Of a DNA stretch of 64,000 bases, positions 27,438 through 35,827 are shown piece by piece; the first letter of the stretch is position 1; each line of letters opens with the position of its first letter. The notes beneath the pieces are model-generated. The model searched no databases. It was not told the DNA's origin and was given only the letters and a program-made list of their open reading frames with translations. Source of the stretch: Streptomyces sp. CB02366 (GTDB lineage: Bacteria; Actinomycetota; Actinomycetes; Streptomycetales; Streptomycetaceae); the NCBI RefSeq assembly GCF_001905905.1, contig NZ_LIVT01000003.1, forward strand, positions 635,001 to 699,000, written 5' to 3'. Position numbers and translations under genes: made by a program.

Positions 27438-27467
27438 TTGACATTGGTCGCACAGGGGGCGCACACT
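27438..27467 (+). promoter_or_regulatory. Candidate early rightward promoter
   Basis: TTGACA (27438-27443), an 18-bp spacer and CACACT (27462-27467) lie about 45 bp upstream of the first early gene and just right of the operator cluster. The -35 is perfect, the -10 weak. Confidence 0.55.
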
Positions 27468-27511
27468 CGGGCCACTTCGCCAGGAAGCAACTTCCGCAAG
27501 GAGTGCCACGA

Positions 27512-27802
27512 ATGATGACAAGTACCACCGGCTGGCGTCCTCTCACCCGTTCTGAGCTGCTCGCACTTCCCGCCGTAGTGGATCTGGAGACCGCGGCGAG
27601 GGCTTTCGGTATCGGCCGCACCACGGCTTACTCCCTCGCCCGCAGCGGCGAGTTCCCCTGCCAGGTGATCCGCGCCGGAAAGGCCTACCGGGCGATCACG
27701 GCGGACCTGCACCGGGTCCTCCACATTGCCCCAGAAACCAGCGAAGGCGCCGCAGCGGTAACTGCGACGCCTTCGAGCGAACCGACCAACCAGACCCGAT
27801 GA
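27512..27802 (+). CDS. HTH_17/excisionase-like DNA-binding protein
   Basis: 96 residues. The middle (about 20-70) is a winged helix of the excisionase/MerR-like type: DLETAARAFGIGRTTAYSLARSG followed by the wing FPCQVIRAGKAYR. The C-terminal 25 residues are polar. AAGGAG lies eight bases before the ATG pair. As the first rightward early gene, opposite the repressor, it could be a Cro-like switch or an excisionase. A second protein of this fold sits at the other end of the prophage (61377-61592), so either may be Xis. Confidence 0.75.
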   Translation: MMTSTTGWRPLTRSELLALPAVVDLETAARAFGIGRTTAYSLARSGEFPCQVIRAGKAYRAITADLHRVLHIAPETSEGAAAVTATPSSEPTNQTR

Positions 27803-27825
27803 AGAGCAGAGAGGGCCGATCCACC

Positions 27826-28776
27826 ATGAGTATCTCAGACGCCACCAGCACCCGACAGCTGAACCTCGGCCAGACGGAACCGGCCGCCGCCCCCTGCGGG
27901 ACCTACACCTGGTGTGCCGAGACCGGCCAGCACACCACGCACGCCTCCGCCTACACCGAGGCCCCCACCCCCGACGGGTTCGGCGACTGCGTCCTCCCCG
28001 CCAACATCATCGCGGAGACCGGCGCCGGGGCCTTCGCTCCCTGCGTCGGCTGGCTCGACCTCGACCTCACCGCCGAGCAGACCCGGGCCCGGGTCGCCGA
28101 GCTCCACCGTCACCTCGACACCGTGGCCGCGCTCGCCGACATCGTCGACGGCCAGGCCCCGCTGGAGCCCGGCACCGAGTGCTACTCGGTCACCGCCTTC
28201 GGGACGAATGGCGCGCTCATCAGCTCGGAGGTCTACCGCCTCGACGACCCGCAGCCCGGCGAGCCCGCCGCACGGATCGCCGTGTTCGGGCAGCCCGAGG
28301 CGGACGCCGACCTCGACGTCGCCGGTGCCGATCAGCTCGTCGCTGGCCTGGAGCAGTTCCTCCCCCGGCTGCGCGCCCAGCGCAACCACCTCGCCGCGGT
28401 CCTCGGCTCGGGCAGCGGAGGTTCGGTCCGCGCCACGGACGGAACACCCGGCCACTACTCGTGGTGCAACGTCGCGGGCTGCCGGACCTACCAGTACGAC
28501 GAGCGCGACGGCGGCGGCTCCTACGTCGAGCACGTCGGGCACGAGACCGCCATCACCCTGTCCGACGGGCACCCCGCCGACGACATCCGCATCACCGCCG
28601 GCCTCGGGGCGGACGAGTCCTACACCAGCGGGCCGAAGGTCTACCTCGCCGTCGGCGACCTCGACGCCCTCGGGCTCGGCGCCCACGGCGTGGACACCAC
28701 CATCGCCCAGCTCGAAGCCCTCACCAGCGCGCTGCGGACGATGCGCGGCCAGATGGACAGCGAGGCCCGCCCGTGA
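27826..28776 (+). CDS. DUF6907-like duplicated-domain protein
   Basis: 316 residues containing two related units: CGTYTWCAETGQHTTHASAY near residue 25 and PGHYSWCNVAGCRTYQYDER near residue 210, each with a WC and later a conserved Asp/Leu-rich segment (LDLDLT..., VYLAVGDLDALGLG). A similar single unit occurs in the 35465-35827 product. Such proteins are common in actinophages and Streptomyces mobile elements and resemble DUF6907; their function is unknown. I chose ATG 27826 (AGAGGG upstream) over an ATG nine codons earlier that overlaps the preceding gene without a ribosome site. Confidence 0.65.
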   Translation: MSISDATSTRQLNLGQTEPAAAPCGTYTWCAETGQHTTHASAYTEAPTPDGFGDCVLPANIIAETGAGAFAPCVGWLDLDLTAEQTRARVAELHRHLDTVAALADIVDGQAPLEPGTECYSVTAFGTNGALISSEVYRLDDPQPGEPAARIAVFGQPEADADLDVAGADQLVAGLEQFLPRLRAQRNHLAAVLGSGSGGSVRATDGTPGHYSWCNVAGCRTYQYDERDGGGSYVEHVGHETAITLSDGHPADDIRITAGLGADESYTSGPKVYLAVGDLDALGLGAHGVDTTIAQLEALTSALRTMRGQMDSEARP

Positions 28777-28994
28777 CCGAGAAGCAGACCACCGGCCCGT
28801 CCGGAGACCTCGCCGTCCCCGGCCGCCCGGCCCACGCCACGCACGGCGACGCCGCCTACTGGGCGCGCGTCCGACGCATCGTCGACGCCGCTCCGCCCTT
28901 GTCCGACGAGCAGCGGGCCACGATCCGCGCCGCGCTCGCCCCCGCCGTCACCGCACTCTGCCAGCAGGCCACGCCGAAGGAGAAGGCAGCATGA
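28773..28994 (+). CDS. Small phage protein
   Basis: 73 residues from a GTG overlapping the preceding stop (GTGA). The C-terminal half is helical and predicted to pack as a short two-helix unit (AYWARVRRIVDAAPPLSDEQRATIRAAL); this SDEQRATIRALL-type sequence is frequent in small early proteins of actinophages. The next gene starts at an ATGA overlap, so the three genes are translationally coupled. Function unknown. Confidence 0.65.
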   Translation: MTEKQTTGPSGDLAVPGRPAHATHGDAAYWARVRRIVDAAPPLSDEQRATIRAALAPAVTALCQQATPKEKAA

Positions 28995-29431
28995 CCGAAC
29001 GCCGACCCGGCCAGTGGCCGATCGTTCCCCGCACCCGCCTCACCTCCGTCCCGGCCCCGGCCGCCGAGCCCGCCCCGGTCGCGCCGCCCGTCGTGGTGCC
29101 GGTCCCCGAGGTGCAGCTCGTCGTCACCGTCGACCTCACCGGCCGCTACGACCGGAGCAGCGACGTCACCGCGGACCTGTACGAGCAGACCCGCTACTCG
29201 ACCGACTGCCACACCGCGATCGTCCGCCTCGGCGAGGAGGCCCTGCGCTGCGGGTCCGGCCTCGGCCAGGCCATCGCCGCCCGCTTCTTCCTCGCGGGCC
29301 GGCGGATCGAGGTGCACGTTCCGGCCGGAACCCGGTGGGCGTTCATCGCCAGCGACGTACGGCAGCACCTGCGCCACATGACCGCTGACCACGAGCGGAT
29401 GCTCAACTCCCCGCGGGCATCCGGCGGCTGA
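28991..29431 (+). CDS. Conserved phage protein, unknown function
   Basis: 146 residues starting at the ATGA overlap with the preceding gene. A Pro/Val-rich start (about 15-45) leads into a mixed alpha/beta region (VQLVVTVDLTGRYDRSSDV, DCHTAIVRLGEEALRCGSGLGQAIAARFFLAG, VHVPAGTRWAFIASDVR). I recognise no family. It is the last gene of the first early cassette, followed by a 17-bp hairpin. Confidence 0.6.
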   Translation: MTERRPGQWPIVPRTRLTSVPAPAAEPAPVAPPVVVPVPEVQLVVTVDLTGRYDRSSDVTADLYEQTRYSTDCHTAIVRLGEEALRCGSGLGQAIAARFFLAGRRIEVHVPAGTRWAFIASDVRQHLRHMTADHERMLNSPRASGG

Positions 29432-29439
29432 CCTCGGAA

Positions 29440-29484
29440 GCGCACGCCGCCCGGGCCCCGTCTGCGCGCCCGGGCGGCGTGCGC
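29440..29484. terminator. 17-bp perfect hairpin closing the first early cassette
   Basis: GCGCACGCCGCCCGGGC (29440-29456) and its exact complement (29468-29484) with an 11-base loop, eight bases after a stop codon and about 45 bp before the next start. It is among the longest stems in the window. Confidence 0.75.
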
Positions 29485-29527
29485 ATCACGAACACCACCA
29501 GCCCCGCTCGTAGAAAAGAGCACGTTC

Positions 29528-29812
29528 GTGACCAGCACCACCGCCCTCCCCCTCTTCGGGAAGGACACCGAGCCGGACCCGCCCGAGGTCCACCTCGGCA
29601 TGGTCGCCGCCGCGGCCCGCCTCGTCGCCTACCGGGACGCCCACACCGGCGGCCTCCAGGCGCACCTCGTCGTGGCCTGCCCGTTCTGCGACCACCAGCA
29701 CATCCACCCCGCCGGCCCCGCCGCGGCGCCGCGCACCTGCCCGCGCCGTTCCCGGTGCGTCGGCCGCCCGACCGGCGTCTACTACTTCCCGGCGGTGCAG
29801 CATGGCCGATGA
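29528..29812 (+). CDS. Small zinc-motif phage protein
   Basis: 94 residues from a GTG. A probable zinc ribbon is visible: CPFCDHQHIHP at about 51-61 and CPRRSRC at about 70-76. The end overlaps the primase-helicase start by 11 bp, so the two are translated together. It may be an accessory to replication or transcription; no family was recognised. Confidence 0.62.
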   Translation: MTSTTALPLFGKDTEPDPPEVHLGMVAAAARLVAYRDAHTGGLQAHLVVACPFCDHQHIHPAGPAAAPRTCPRRSRCVGRPTGVYYFPAVQHGR

Positions 29813-32426
29813 GACCGCGTCGACCGCCGTCGACAAAGACCTGGTCCACCGGTCCCTGGCTTTCCAGTACCAGGATGTCCCCGGGCTGCTCAGCATTTGC
29901 AGTGACGCCGACCGGTGGGCCGGTCGCCGCTTCACCACCGACGAAGCAGGCATCACCTCCGCCGTCGACTACGTCCTCCAGCTCGACACTCGTGACCCGA
30001 AAGGGATCTACGCGCAGGTCACCACGCTCCGGGAGCACCCGCAGAAGGGACGCGGCGGAAAGGACCTCGCGCACGCCCTCTCGTACATCTGGGCGGACGG
30101 AGATTTCGGCGGCCTGGGGCACAAGCCCGGCCCCGACGAGATGCCCCACCCCGACGACGCCGACCATGTCCGCCAGATCGTGGCGTCGTCCGGGCTGCCC
30201 GAGCCCACCGGCTGGGTGCTGTCTGGCGGCGGGTTCAACCCCGTCTGGATGCTCGACACCCCGTACGTCATGGAGACCGCCGACGACCGGGCCCGCGTCG
30301 AGGCGATGACCGCCTCGGTGCAGACCATCCTCGGCGCCGCCGCCTACGGGCACGGCTGCACCTGGGACACCCAGGTCGGGAACCTCGACCGACTGATGCG
30401 CGTGCCCGGCACGGTCAACAGGAAGGGCGGACAGGCCCGGCCGACGGGCAGCGTGCCCGGCAGCGGACAGCCCTTGCCGTTGCAGCTGATGCACGAGCGG
30501 GTCGCTGTTCTGGAGCCCGCTGCCCGTGCTGCGTTGGAGAAGGCCGCCGCCGAGAAGCGCACCCGGCAGGACGCCCGGCAGGGGCGCCCCACTGTCCCGC
30601 CGCCGCGCGCCCGCGCGACGAGCACGGGCGGCAGCAGCGTCTTCGACATCATCGCGTCCATGCTCACCTTTCGGGACGTCTTGGAGCCCGCCGGGTGGAC
30701 GTACCGCGGCACGTCCGGTGGCCGCGAGAAGTGGCTGCGTCCGGCCAGCTCGGAGGGCGCGGCCGAGAGCGAGCACAGCCTCATGTGCGACGACCACGTC
30801 GCGGTGAACTGGTCAGAACGGTCCGGGCTCCCGGTCGGACAGCAGCCATCCGGGCGGAAGCTCACTGTCCCCACCCTGTGGGCGCACCTGCACTACAACG
30901 GTGACGAGAGCGAGGCCGCGCGGGACGTGCTGCGCGCGGCCTACGACCAGCCGTGCTCCTCGCCCGCGCGTGCGCTGCCCTCTCCCGTCCTGGCGCGGGT
31001 GAAGCAGCAGTGCCGCCCGCCGCGCGCTGAGCACTCCAGCCCCCCGCCGCCTGCGGACCTCTGGGGGCCGGGCCAGCTGATCGAACCGGAGCCCGAGCAC
31101 GACCGTCCGGGCGACGATCAGCCGGAGCCGAAGGCTCACCCTGGGCTCCTGCCCGAGACGTTCTGGAGTGCCCGCCGCGTGTTCCAGCACATCCGGCAGG
31201 CCGCGCACGCCGAGGGCTCCAGCGGCGACGTGCTGTTCTTCTCGCTCCTCGCCCGCATGTCGGCGATGGTGTCTCACCGCATCGCAGCCGTGTCGGGCAT
31301 CGGCGGTCGCGCGTCGCTGAACATGTTCGTCGCGGTCGTCGCCGCGTCCGGAGGCGGCAAATCGATCGGTACGAAAGTCGCCCGTTCCCTGCTTCCGCCG
31401 CTCGACCCTGAGTTCCGCGACGGCCTCCCGATCGGCTCCGGCGAGGGGATTGCTGAAGCGTTCATGGGCACGGTCGACGAGGAGACTGGCGAGATCCACG
31501 CCAAGGGCCCCCTCAAGGGCGACCCCGTCACGCGGAAGGTCCGGAAGCAGGTACGGCACAACGCCTACTTCTACGTGGACGAAGGCCAGACCCTGGCCAG
31601 CTTGGCGGAGCGCGCCGGCAGCGTACTGGGCGAGACGCTGCGCCGTGCCGCGATCGGCGAGACCCTCGGCCAGACCAACGCCTCCGAGGAGCGCACCCGG
31701 TACGTGGCGGCGGGCTCCTACAGCCTCGGCATGGTCGTCGGCTTCCAGCCTTCGACGGCCATGCCGGTCATCGCCGACGCCAGCACCGGCACCCCGCAGC
31801 GCTTCCTCTGGGCCTGGGCCGCCGACCCGTCGATCCCCGACGAGCCGCCCACCTCGCCCGGCCCGCTGCCAGTCAACCCTGCCTCCATCCAACCGATGGA
31901 CGACCTCAGCATCGTGCTCCCCGAGCGCATCCGGCGGATGCTCTGGGCCGAGCACGTCGCACGGAACCGCGGCGAGCTGGAGATCGACGAACTCGACGGC
32001 CACGCCAACCTGATGAAGGTGAAGATCACCGCTCTCCTGGCCCTGCTCGACGGCGGGCGCGTCAACGCCACCGAGGAAGACTGGGAACTCGCCGAGGTTG
32101 TCTGGCGGTCCTCGTGTACCGTCCGCGCCGCGCTGATCCAGCGAGCCGCTCGTGAAGCAGAAGCGGCCCGACGGCGGGAGGAGGACGCCAAGGTTGCGCA
32201 GGAACTGCGCTCGCACCAGGCGAAGAACGACACGGACCGCAGCCTGGAGCGCATTGCCCGGCTCGTGAAGAAGCACGCGTCAGCCGTCGGCGGCATCACC
32301 TTCGGTGAGCTGAACCGTCGACTCAGAAGCAGCGACAGGCCGTTCCTCCGGCGGTCTGTCGAGGTGGCTGAGACCCGCGACTGGGTGTTCGTGGAGGGGG
32401 ATCGGGTCTGCGTCCAGACGGAATGA
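29802..32426 (+). CDS. Primase-polymerase/helicase replication protein
   Basis: 874 residues. The N-terminal third (about 1-235) reads as an archaeo-eukaryotic primase-polymerase domain: YIWADGDFGGLG (acidic metal site), VLSGGGFNPVWML and DRLMRVPGTVNRKGG, all typical of phage/plasmid prim-pol proteins. The middle (about 440-760) is a DUF3987-like ATPase/helicase with Walker A AASGGGKS near residue 515 and Walker B-like YFYVDEGQ. A C-terminal winged helix (about 820-874) may bind DNA. With Ssb nearby and no separate polymerase, initiator or helicase loader seen, this protein probably starts phage replication. The putative origin follows its stop codon. Confidence 0.83.
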   Translation: MADETASTAVDKDLVHRSLAFQYQDVPGLLSICSDADRWAGRRFTTDEAGITSAVDYVLQLDTRDPKGIYAQVTTLREHPQKGRGGKDLAHALSYIWADGDFGGLGHKPGPDEMPHPDDADHVRQIVASSGLPEPTGWVLSGGGFNPVWMLDTPYVMETADDRARVEAMTASVQTILGAAAYGHGCTWDTQVGNLDRLMRVPGTVNRKGGQARPTGSVPGSGQPLPLQLMHERVAVLEPAARAALEKAAAEKRTRQDARQGRPTVPPPRARATSTGGSSVFDIIASMLTFRDVLEPAGWTYRGTSGGREKWLRPASSEGAAESEHSLMCDDHVAVNWSERSGLPVGQQPSGRKLTVPTLWAHLHYNGDESEAARDVLRAAYDQPCSSPARALPSPVLARVKQQCRPPRAEHSSPPPPADLWGPGQLIEPEPEHDRPGDDQPEPKAHPGLLPETFWSARRVFQHIRQAAHAEGSSGDVLFFSLLARMSAMVSHRIAAVSGIGGRASLNMFVAVVAASGGGKSIGTKVARSLLPPLDPEFRDGLPIGSGEGIAEAFMGTVDEETGEIHAKGPLKGDPVTRKVRKQVRHNAYFYVDEGQTLASLAERAGSVLGETLRRAAIGETLGQTNASEERTRYVAAGSYSLGMVVGFQPSTAMPVIADASTGTPQRFLWAWAADPSIPDEPPTSPGPLPVNPASIQPMDDLSIVLPERIRRMLWAEHVARNRGELEIDELDGHANLMKVKITALLALLDGGRVNATEEDWELAEVVWRSSCTVRAALIQRAAREAEAARRREEDAKVAQELRSHQAKNDTDRSLERIARLVKKHASAVGGITFGELNRRLRSSDRPFLRRSVEVAETRDWVFVEGDRVCVQTE

Positions 32427-32431
32427 GCGAT

Positions 32432-32599
32432 GTGGACATGTGGACGCGTGGACAGATGTCCACGTCGTCCCGTCGCTCATTTTCTCACTCGCCTAACTAG
32501 TACATAAAGGGACATAACAATGAATTATTTCACTCCCGCGACGCGAGACGGGCCCATGTGGACGCCGTCCACGTTGTCCACGTCCACATCCGCGTCCAC
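32432..32599. other. Iteron-like repeats around an AT-rich core: candidate origin
   Basis: GTGGAC occurs at 32432, 32440, 32448 and 32558, and its complement GTCCAC at 32458, 32567, 32576, 32582 and 32594: nine copies in 168 bp. The first three are spaced exactly 8 bp. Two pairs form perfect hairpins (CGTGGAC-AGAT-GTCCACG at 32447-32464; GTGGAC-GCC-GTCCAC at 32558-32572). Between the clusters lies the most AT-rich stretch nearby (about 32476-32535). Directly behind the primase-helicase gene, this resembles an iteron origin with an unwinding element. Confidence 0.6.
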
Positions 32600-32618
32600 A
32601 CCTTCTGGAGCAACAGTC

Positions 32619-32873
32619 ATGACCTACGCCATGCACGCCACCGTCGCCCTCGCTCCCGCCGAGCCCGGCTGGAGCGTCACCGTCACCGACCTGTCGGACG
32701 GCGACACGATCGTCTGCCCTGTGGTGGCCTGGGCCTCCGTCGTCACCGGCCTCGATGACACCGGCGCAACACAGACCGAGCTCTTCCCGGCCTTCTTCGC
32801 TCACGGACGTATCTGGACCAGCCCGGAGTACCCCGTCGGCCCGGACCCCGTCGTCGTGCCGCCCTCCTCCTGA
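32619..32873 (+). CDS. Small conserved phage protein
   Basis: 84 residues, MTYAMHATVALAPAEPGW onward, a short beta-rich protein (WSVTVTDLSDGDTIVCPVVAW). GGAG lies eight bases before the ATG at 32619. A longer frame starting at 32520 would run through the repeat cluster and has no ribosome site, so I reject it. Function unknown. Confidence 0.6.
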   Translation: MTYAMHATVALAPAEPGWSVTVTDLSDGDTIVCPVVAWASVVTGLDDTGATQTELFPAFFAHGRIWTSPEYPVGPDPVVVPPSS

Positions 32874-32891
32874 ACGTCAACTAGCCCCGGC

Positions 32892-32925
32892 CCGATCGCT
32901 TCCGCGGCACCGCGGAAGCGATCGG
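32892..32925. terminator. 16-bp perfect hairpin
   Basis: CCGATCGCTTCCGCGG (32892-32907) and its exact complement (32910-32925) are separated by CA. It lies between the 84-residue protein and the next start codon, so it separates two cassettes. Confidence 0.72.
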
Positions 32926-32946
32926 CACCCCCAAGGAGAAGCCCTG

Positions 32947-33147
32947 ATGTCCTCCGAGACCGCTGCCGTCGCCGCCCTCGCCCGCGTCCAGGCCCTGCAC
33001 CGCGACGACGGAACCGGCTGGTGCCCCGAAGAGCCCTTCATCCGCTGGCCCTGCCCCACCGCCCGCGCCATCAACGGCACGACCTCCCCGGCCCCACCGG
33101 CGCACGCGCTGCGGGCCGTCCCCAACCCTCCGAAGGAGACCCCCTGA
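32947..33147 (+). CDS. Small phage protein upstream of ssb
   Basis: 66 residues. AAGGAG lies seven bases before the ATG. Two cysteines ([18 protein letters not shown]) suggest a zinc or structural site; this sequence type recurs in actinophage early regions. The stop overlaps the ssb start (TGATG), coupling the two. Function unknown. Confidence 0.6.
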   Translation: MSSETAAVAALARVQALHRDDGTGWCPEEPFIRWPCPTARAINGTTSPAPPAHALRAVPNPPKETP

Positions 33148-33662
33148 TGGCAGGCGAGACAACCATCACGATCGTCGGCAACCTGGTCGACGACCCCGAG
33201 CTCCGCTTCACCCCGGCCGGTGCCGCCGTCGCGAAGTTCCGCGTCGCCTCCACCCCCCGCGTCTTCGACCGGCAGACCAGCGAGTGGAAGGACGGCGAGG
33301 GCCTGTTCCTCACCTGCTCGGTGTGGCGGCAGCAGGCCGAGAACGCCGCCGCCACCCTGGCCCGCGGTATGCGGGTCATCGTGCAGGGCCGGCTGAAGCA
33401 GCGGTCCTACGAGGACCGTGAGCAGGTGAAGCGCACGGTGTACGAGGTCGACGTCGAGGAGGTCGGCCCGTCGCTGCTGCGCGCCTCGGCCGCGGTCACG
33501 AAGAACCCGTCCGGGAACGGCGGCCAGGCGCAGGGCGGCGGCGCGTGGGCCGGGGCCACGCCCGCTGAGCAGCAGCAGTCCGCGCAGCAGGGCGGCAGGT
33601 GGGGCAGCAACCAGCCCACCCCGGCCGCCGCCTCGGGCTACTCGGACGAGCCCCCGTTCTGA
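33147..33662 (+). CDS. ssb: Single-stranded DNA-binding protein
   Basis: 171 residues. An OB fold (about 1-110) with the Ssb signatures [19 protein letters not shown] and [21 protein letters not shown], then a Gly/Gln-rich flexible linker (about 120-160), and an acidic tip SDEPPF that matches the protein-recruiting tail of bacterial Ssb. It protects single strands during phage replication and recruits partners. AAGGAG precedes the ATG. Confidence 0.95.
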   Translation: MAGETTITIVGNLVDDPELRFTPAGAAVAKFRVASTPRVFDRQTSEWKDGEGLFLTCSVWRQQAENAAATLARGMRVIVQGRLKQRSYEDREQVKRTVYEVDVEEVGPSLLRASAAVTKNPSGNGGQAQGGGAWAGATPAEQQQSAQQGGRWGSNQPTPAAASGYSDEPPF

Positions 33663-33677
33663 TCAAGGAGACGAGCG

Positions 33678-34325
33678 ATGCCCACCACCTGCCTGCTGTG
33701 CGAGCAGCCCGACGAGACCGGCAGCTACCTCTGCCCCGGCTGCACGAAGGCCACCCGCGTTCGTCTGGAGGGCCTGCCCGTCCTGTACCGCGGGCTCCGT
33801 GCGCTCCTCGCCCCGGCCAGCGGCGTCGGCCAGGGCCGCACGGGGAAGGGCGGCCCGGCGCCGATCCCCGTCTCCCTTGACATCCTCGACGTCCGCGGCC
33901 CCGGCGGCATGGTCGGGCTGCTGGAGTCCTGGGTCGACGCCGTCCGCCACGACCGCGGACGGCCCGAGCCCGCGCACACCGGGAGCCCCGAGGTGCGCGT
34001 CGGCCGGGCGTGCGGCGAGCTGCTCCGGCACATGCCGTGGATCGCCGTGTCGTGGCCCGAGGCCGGCGAGTTCGCCGGGGAGATTCGGGAGTTGGCCCGG
34101 TCGGTGGCGTCGATGATTCGGCCGCCCGCACCCGAGCGCGGTACCCGGGTGGGGAACTGCCAGTCGGTCGACGTGAGCGGCACGATCTGTGGTGCGGTGT
34201 TGTGGCTGGCCCCGGGCGAGCAGGTCGTGCACTGCGGGTGGTGCGGGATGAACTGGCCCCCGGCGACGTGGACCCAATTGAAGAGGTGGATCGACGAGGA
34301 CGTGAAGGCCCACAGTGCGGCGTAG
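33678..34325 (+). CDS. Phage protein with two zinc-ribbon-like ends
   Basis: 215 residues. Both ends carry paired cysteines: CLLCEQPDETGSYLCPGC at about 5-22 and, near the C terminus, a cysteine pair before CGWCGMNWPPATW with TW-type helix. The C-terminal part looks like a small DNA-binding region. AAGGAG lies just before the ATG. Similar proteins follow ssb in Streptomyces phages; function unknown. Confidence 0.65.
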   Translation: MPTTCLLCEQPDETGSYLCPGCTKATRVRLEGLPVLYRGLRALLAPASGVGQGRTGKGGPAPIPVSLDILDVRGPGGMVGLLESWVDAVRHDRGRPEPAHTGSPEVRVGRACGELLRHMPWIAVSWPEAGEFAGEIRELARSVASMIRPPAPERGTRVGNCQSVDVSGTICGAVLWLAPGEQVVHCGWCGMNWPPATWTQLKRWIDEDVKAHSAA

Positions 34326-34328
34326 CGC

Positions 34329-34357
34329 TCGACTGTCACGCACCTGCGTGATAGCGT
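34329..34357 (+). promoter_or_regulatory. Internal early promoter with palindrome
   Basis: TCGACT (34329-34334), a 17-bp spacer and TAGCGT (34352-34357) end seven bases before an ATG, so the mRNA would be leaderless. The spacer contains a perfect palindrome TCACGCA-CC-TGCGTGA (34336-34351), a likely regulator site. Confidence 0.6.
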
Positions 34358-34364
34358 CTGCCCC

Positions 34365-34598
34365 ATGAACACGAAGCCCTGGCGGCTACGGGTTCGCGAG
34401 GAGGACGAGCTGCTGGAACAGCTCCGAGCCCAGACATCCGCAGCAGCCGAACGACGCGCGGCGGCCTTCGCAGAAGGCGTCGCAGAGCTGGGCTCGGTCT
34501 ACAAGGTCGCCAAGGCGCTGGACAAGCCCTGGACGACCGTGGACCAGGCAATCAAGAAGCACGGCATGGCCAAGCCACGCCCCGACACAACTCCATAA
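34365..34598 (+). CDS. Small helical DNA-binding-like protein
   Basis: 77 residues, highly helical. After a charged N-terminal helix (REEDELLEQLRAQTSAAAERRAAA) comes a helix-turn-helix-like segment (GSVYKVAKALDKPWTTVDQAIKKHG). No ribosome site precedes the ATG, and the promoter ends seven bases upstream, which fits a leaderless message. It could regulate its own promoter through the palindrome there. Confidence 0.65.
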   Translation: MNTKPWRLRVREEDELLEQLRAQTSAAAERRAAAFAEGVAELGSVYKVAKALDKPWTTVDQAIKKHGMAKPRPDTTP

Positions 34599-34624
34599 CG
34601 CAGAGCGGGAGCCGGCCAACAGCT

Positions 34625-34651
34625 CCCCCCGGTGCTGGAACACCGGAGGGG
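34625..34651. terminator. Hairpin after the small HTH gene
   Basis: CCCC and CCGGTG (34625-34634) pair with CACCGG and GGGG (34641-34651) with one bulged A and a six-base loop. Confidence 0.6.
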
Positions 34652-34732
34652 CGCGCGCGTCGACCGACTCCCTGACGCACCGGAGCGCTGACACGCCCCG
34701 GCACTAACCCACGAACGAGATTGGACCTCGTC

Positions 34733-34909
34733 ATGGATGCTCCGAATCGTATTGCACTGCAATACGAAACCGGGAGCGGCGGCGCCTTGCCCGCCCGCCG
34801 CCTCATCGCCGTCGGCACCATCACCCGCCACGGCGGCCGCATCACCACCGTCCGCGCCACCGAGACCGGCGTCACCGGCACCATCCGCCCCACCGGCGGT
34901 GCCCGATGA
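34733..34909 (+). CDS. Small phage protein
   Basis: 58 residues with a beta-rich C-terminal half (LIAVGTITRHGGRITTVRATETGVTGTI). An in-frame TTG four codons upstream is an alternative start. The stop overlaps the next ATG (ATGA), so it opens a tightly coupled run of small genes. Function unknown. Confidence 0.5.
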   Translation: MDAPNRIALQYETGSGGALPARRLIAVGTITRHGGRITTVRATETGVTGTIRPTGGAR

Positions 34910-35202
34910 CGACCAACTTCGACACCGCGCTCCACCAGTTCCTCGCCGAACCGTCCCGCGCGCAGCAGATCCTCACCGCCGTCGCCTCCGCCCTCCGCAG
35001 CGAGGACCCGTTCGAGCCCCTCACCCTCGACATGGTCAACGACTACCTGCGCGGCGCCGCCCTCGTCATCACCGACGGCCTGCCCGACATCGTCGCCGAC
35101 GAGACCATCCGGCACGCCGCCCGCGCGCTCCCCAGCATCTTCGAGCGAGAGACCGCCGACGCCTACGCGCTGCGCCTCCTCCAGATCGCGAGGAGCGTCT
35201 GA
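34906..35202 (+). CDS. Small helical phage protein
   Basis: 98 residues, mostly helical (FDTALHQFLAEPSRAQQILTAVASALRS; DETIRHAARALPSIFERETADAYALRLLQIA). It overlaps its neighbours by 4 bp and 1 bp. No family was recognised. Confidence 0.6.
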   Translation: MTTNFDTALHQFLAEPSRAQQILTAVASALRSEDPFEPLTLDMVNDYLRGAALVITDGLPDIVADETIRHAARALPSIFERETADAYALRLLQIARSV

Positions 35203-35468
35203 TGAGCGACACCACCGCCGACCTCCGCGCCCTCCTCGACGCGGTCCTCGACGCGATCGACATCCCGCACCCGGCCACGACCGGTGACTCGGACACCTAC
35301 CGGGCCGTCCTCGACCGCCGCCTCGGCCTGGCCGTCATCGTGGGCCGCGCCGCCCTCGCCGAGGGCCCCGACAGCGTCGCCTGGAACACCGCCTACCTCC
35401 GCCGGAAGCTCGCCGAGCACCCGCCCACCGGGTACCGCCACTACGCGGACACGGAGACCGGCCGATGA
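35202..35468 (+). CDS. Small helical phage protein
   Basis: 88 residues from an ATG overlapping the preceding stop (TGATG). Predicted helical throughout (TADLRALLDAVLDAIDI; DRRLGLAVIVGRAALAEG; WNTAYLRRKLAEHP). The stop overlaps the next start. No family was recognised. Confidence 0.6.
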   Translation: MSDTTADLRALLDAVLDAIDIPHPATTGDSDTYRAVLDRRLGLAVIVGRAALAEGPDSVAWNTAYLRRKLAEHPPTGYRHYADTETGR

Positions 35469-35827
35469 GCGCCCCGCGCACCGTCACGGTGCAGACCAGC
35501 GACCTGGGCGCGGTCACCGTGCCGGAGCCCACGTGGTGCGCCGGCCACGCCGAGCAGCCCGTTGAAGCGCTCGTCGACCTCGGCCACCGCGGCACCGAGC
35601 ACGCGCTCGGCCGCCCCGGCGACCCCGTCGGCATCGCGTTCGTCTCCCAGCACCCGCACGGCAACGGCCCCCGCGAGATCGGCCTGTTCGTCGAGCAGAC
35701 CGCCCTCGCCATCACCCTCGGCCCCGACGCCGCGCGGGGCCTGGCCGACGACTACGAGACCGCGGCCGCACAGCTCCGGCGCCTCGCCGACTGGCTCCAC
35801 ATCCTCCAGGCCGGTGAGCGCCGATGA
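35465..35827 (+). CDS. DUF6907-like protein
   Basis: 120 residues. The segment PTWCAGHAEQPVEALVDLGHRG near residue 20 and the later LTLGPDAARGLADDYETAAAQLRRLADWL match the DUF6907 pattern common in Streptomyces mobile elements and phages. It resembles each half of the 27826-28776 product. Function unknown. The stop overlaps the next ATG (ATGA). Confidence 0.68.
   Translation: MSAPRTVTVQTSDLGAVTVPEPTWCAGHAEQPVEALVDLGHRGTEHALGRPGDPVGIAFVSQHPHGNGPREIGLFVEQTALAITLGPDAARGLADDYETAAAQLRRLADWLHILQAGERR

Noticed and set aside
32520..32618. Upstream extension of the 84-residue gene
   Set aside because: It would run through the GTGGAC/GTCCAC repeats; no ribosome site, and GGAG lies eight bases before the internal ATG at 32619.
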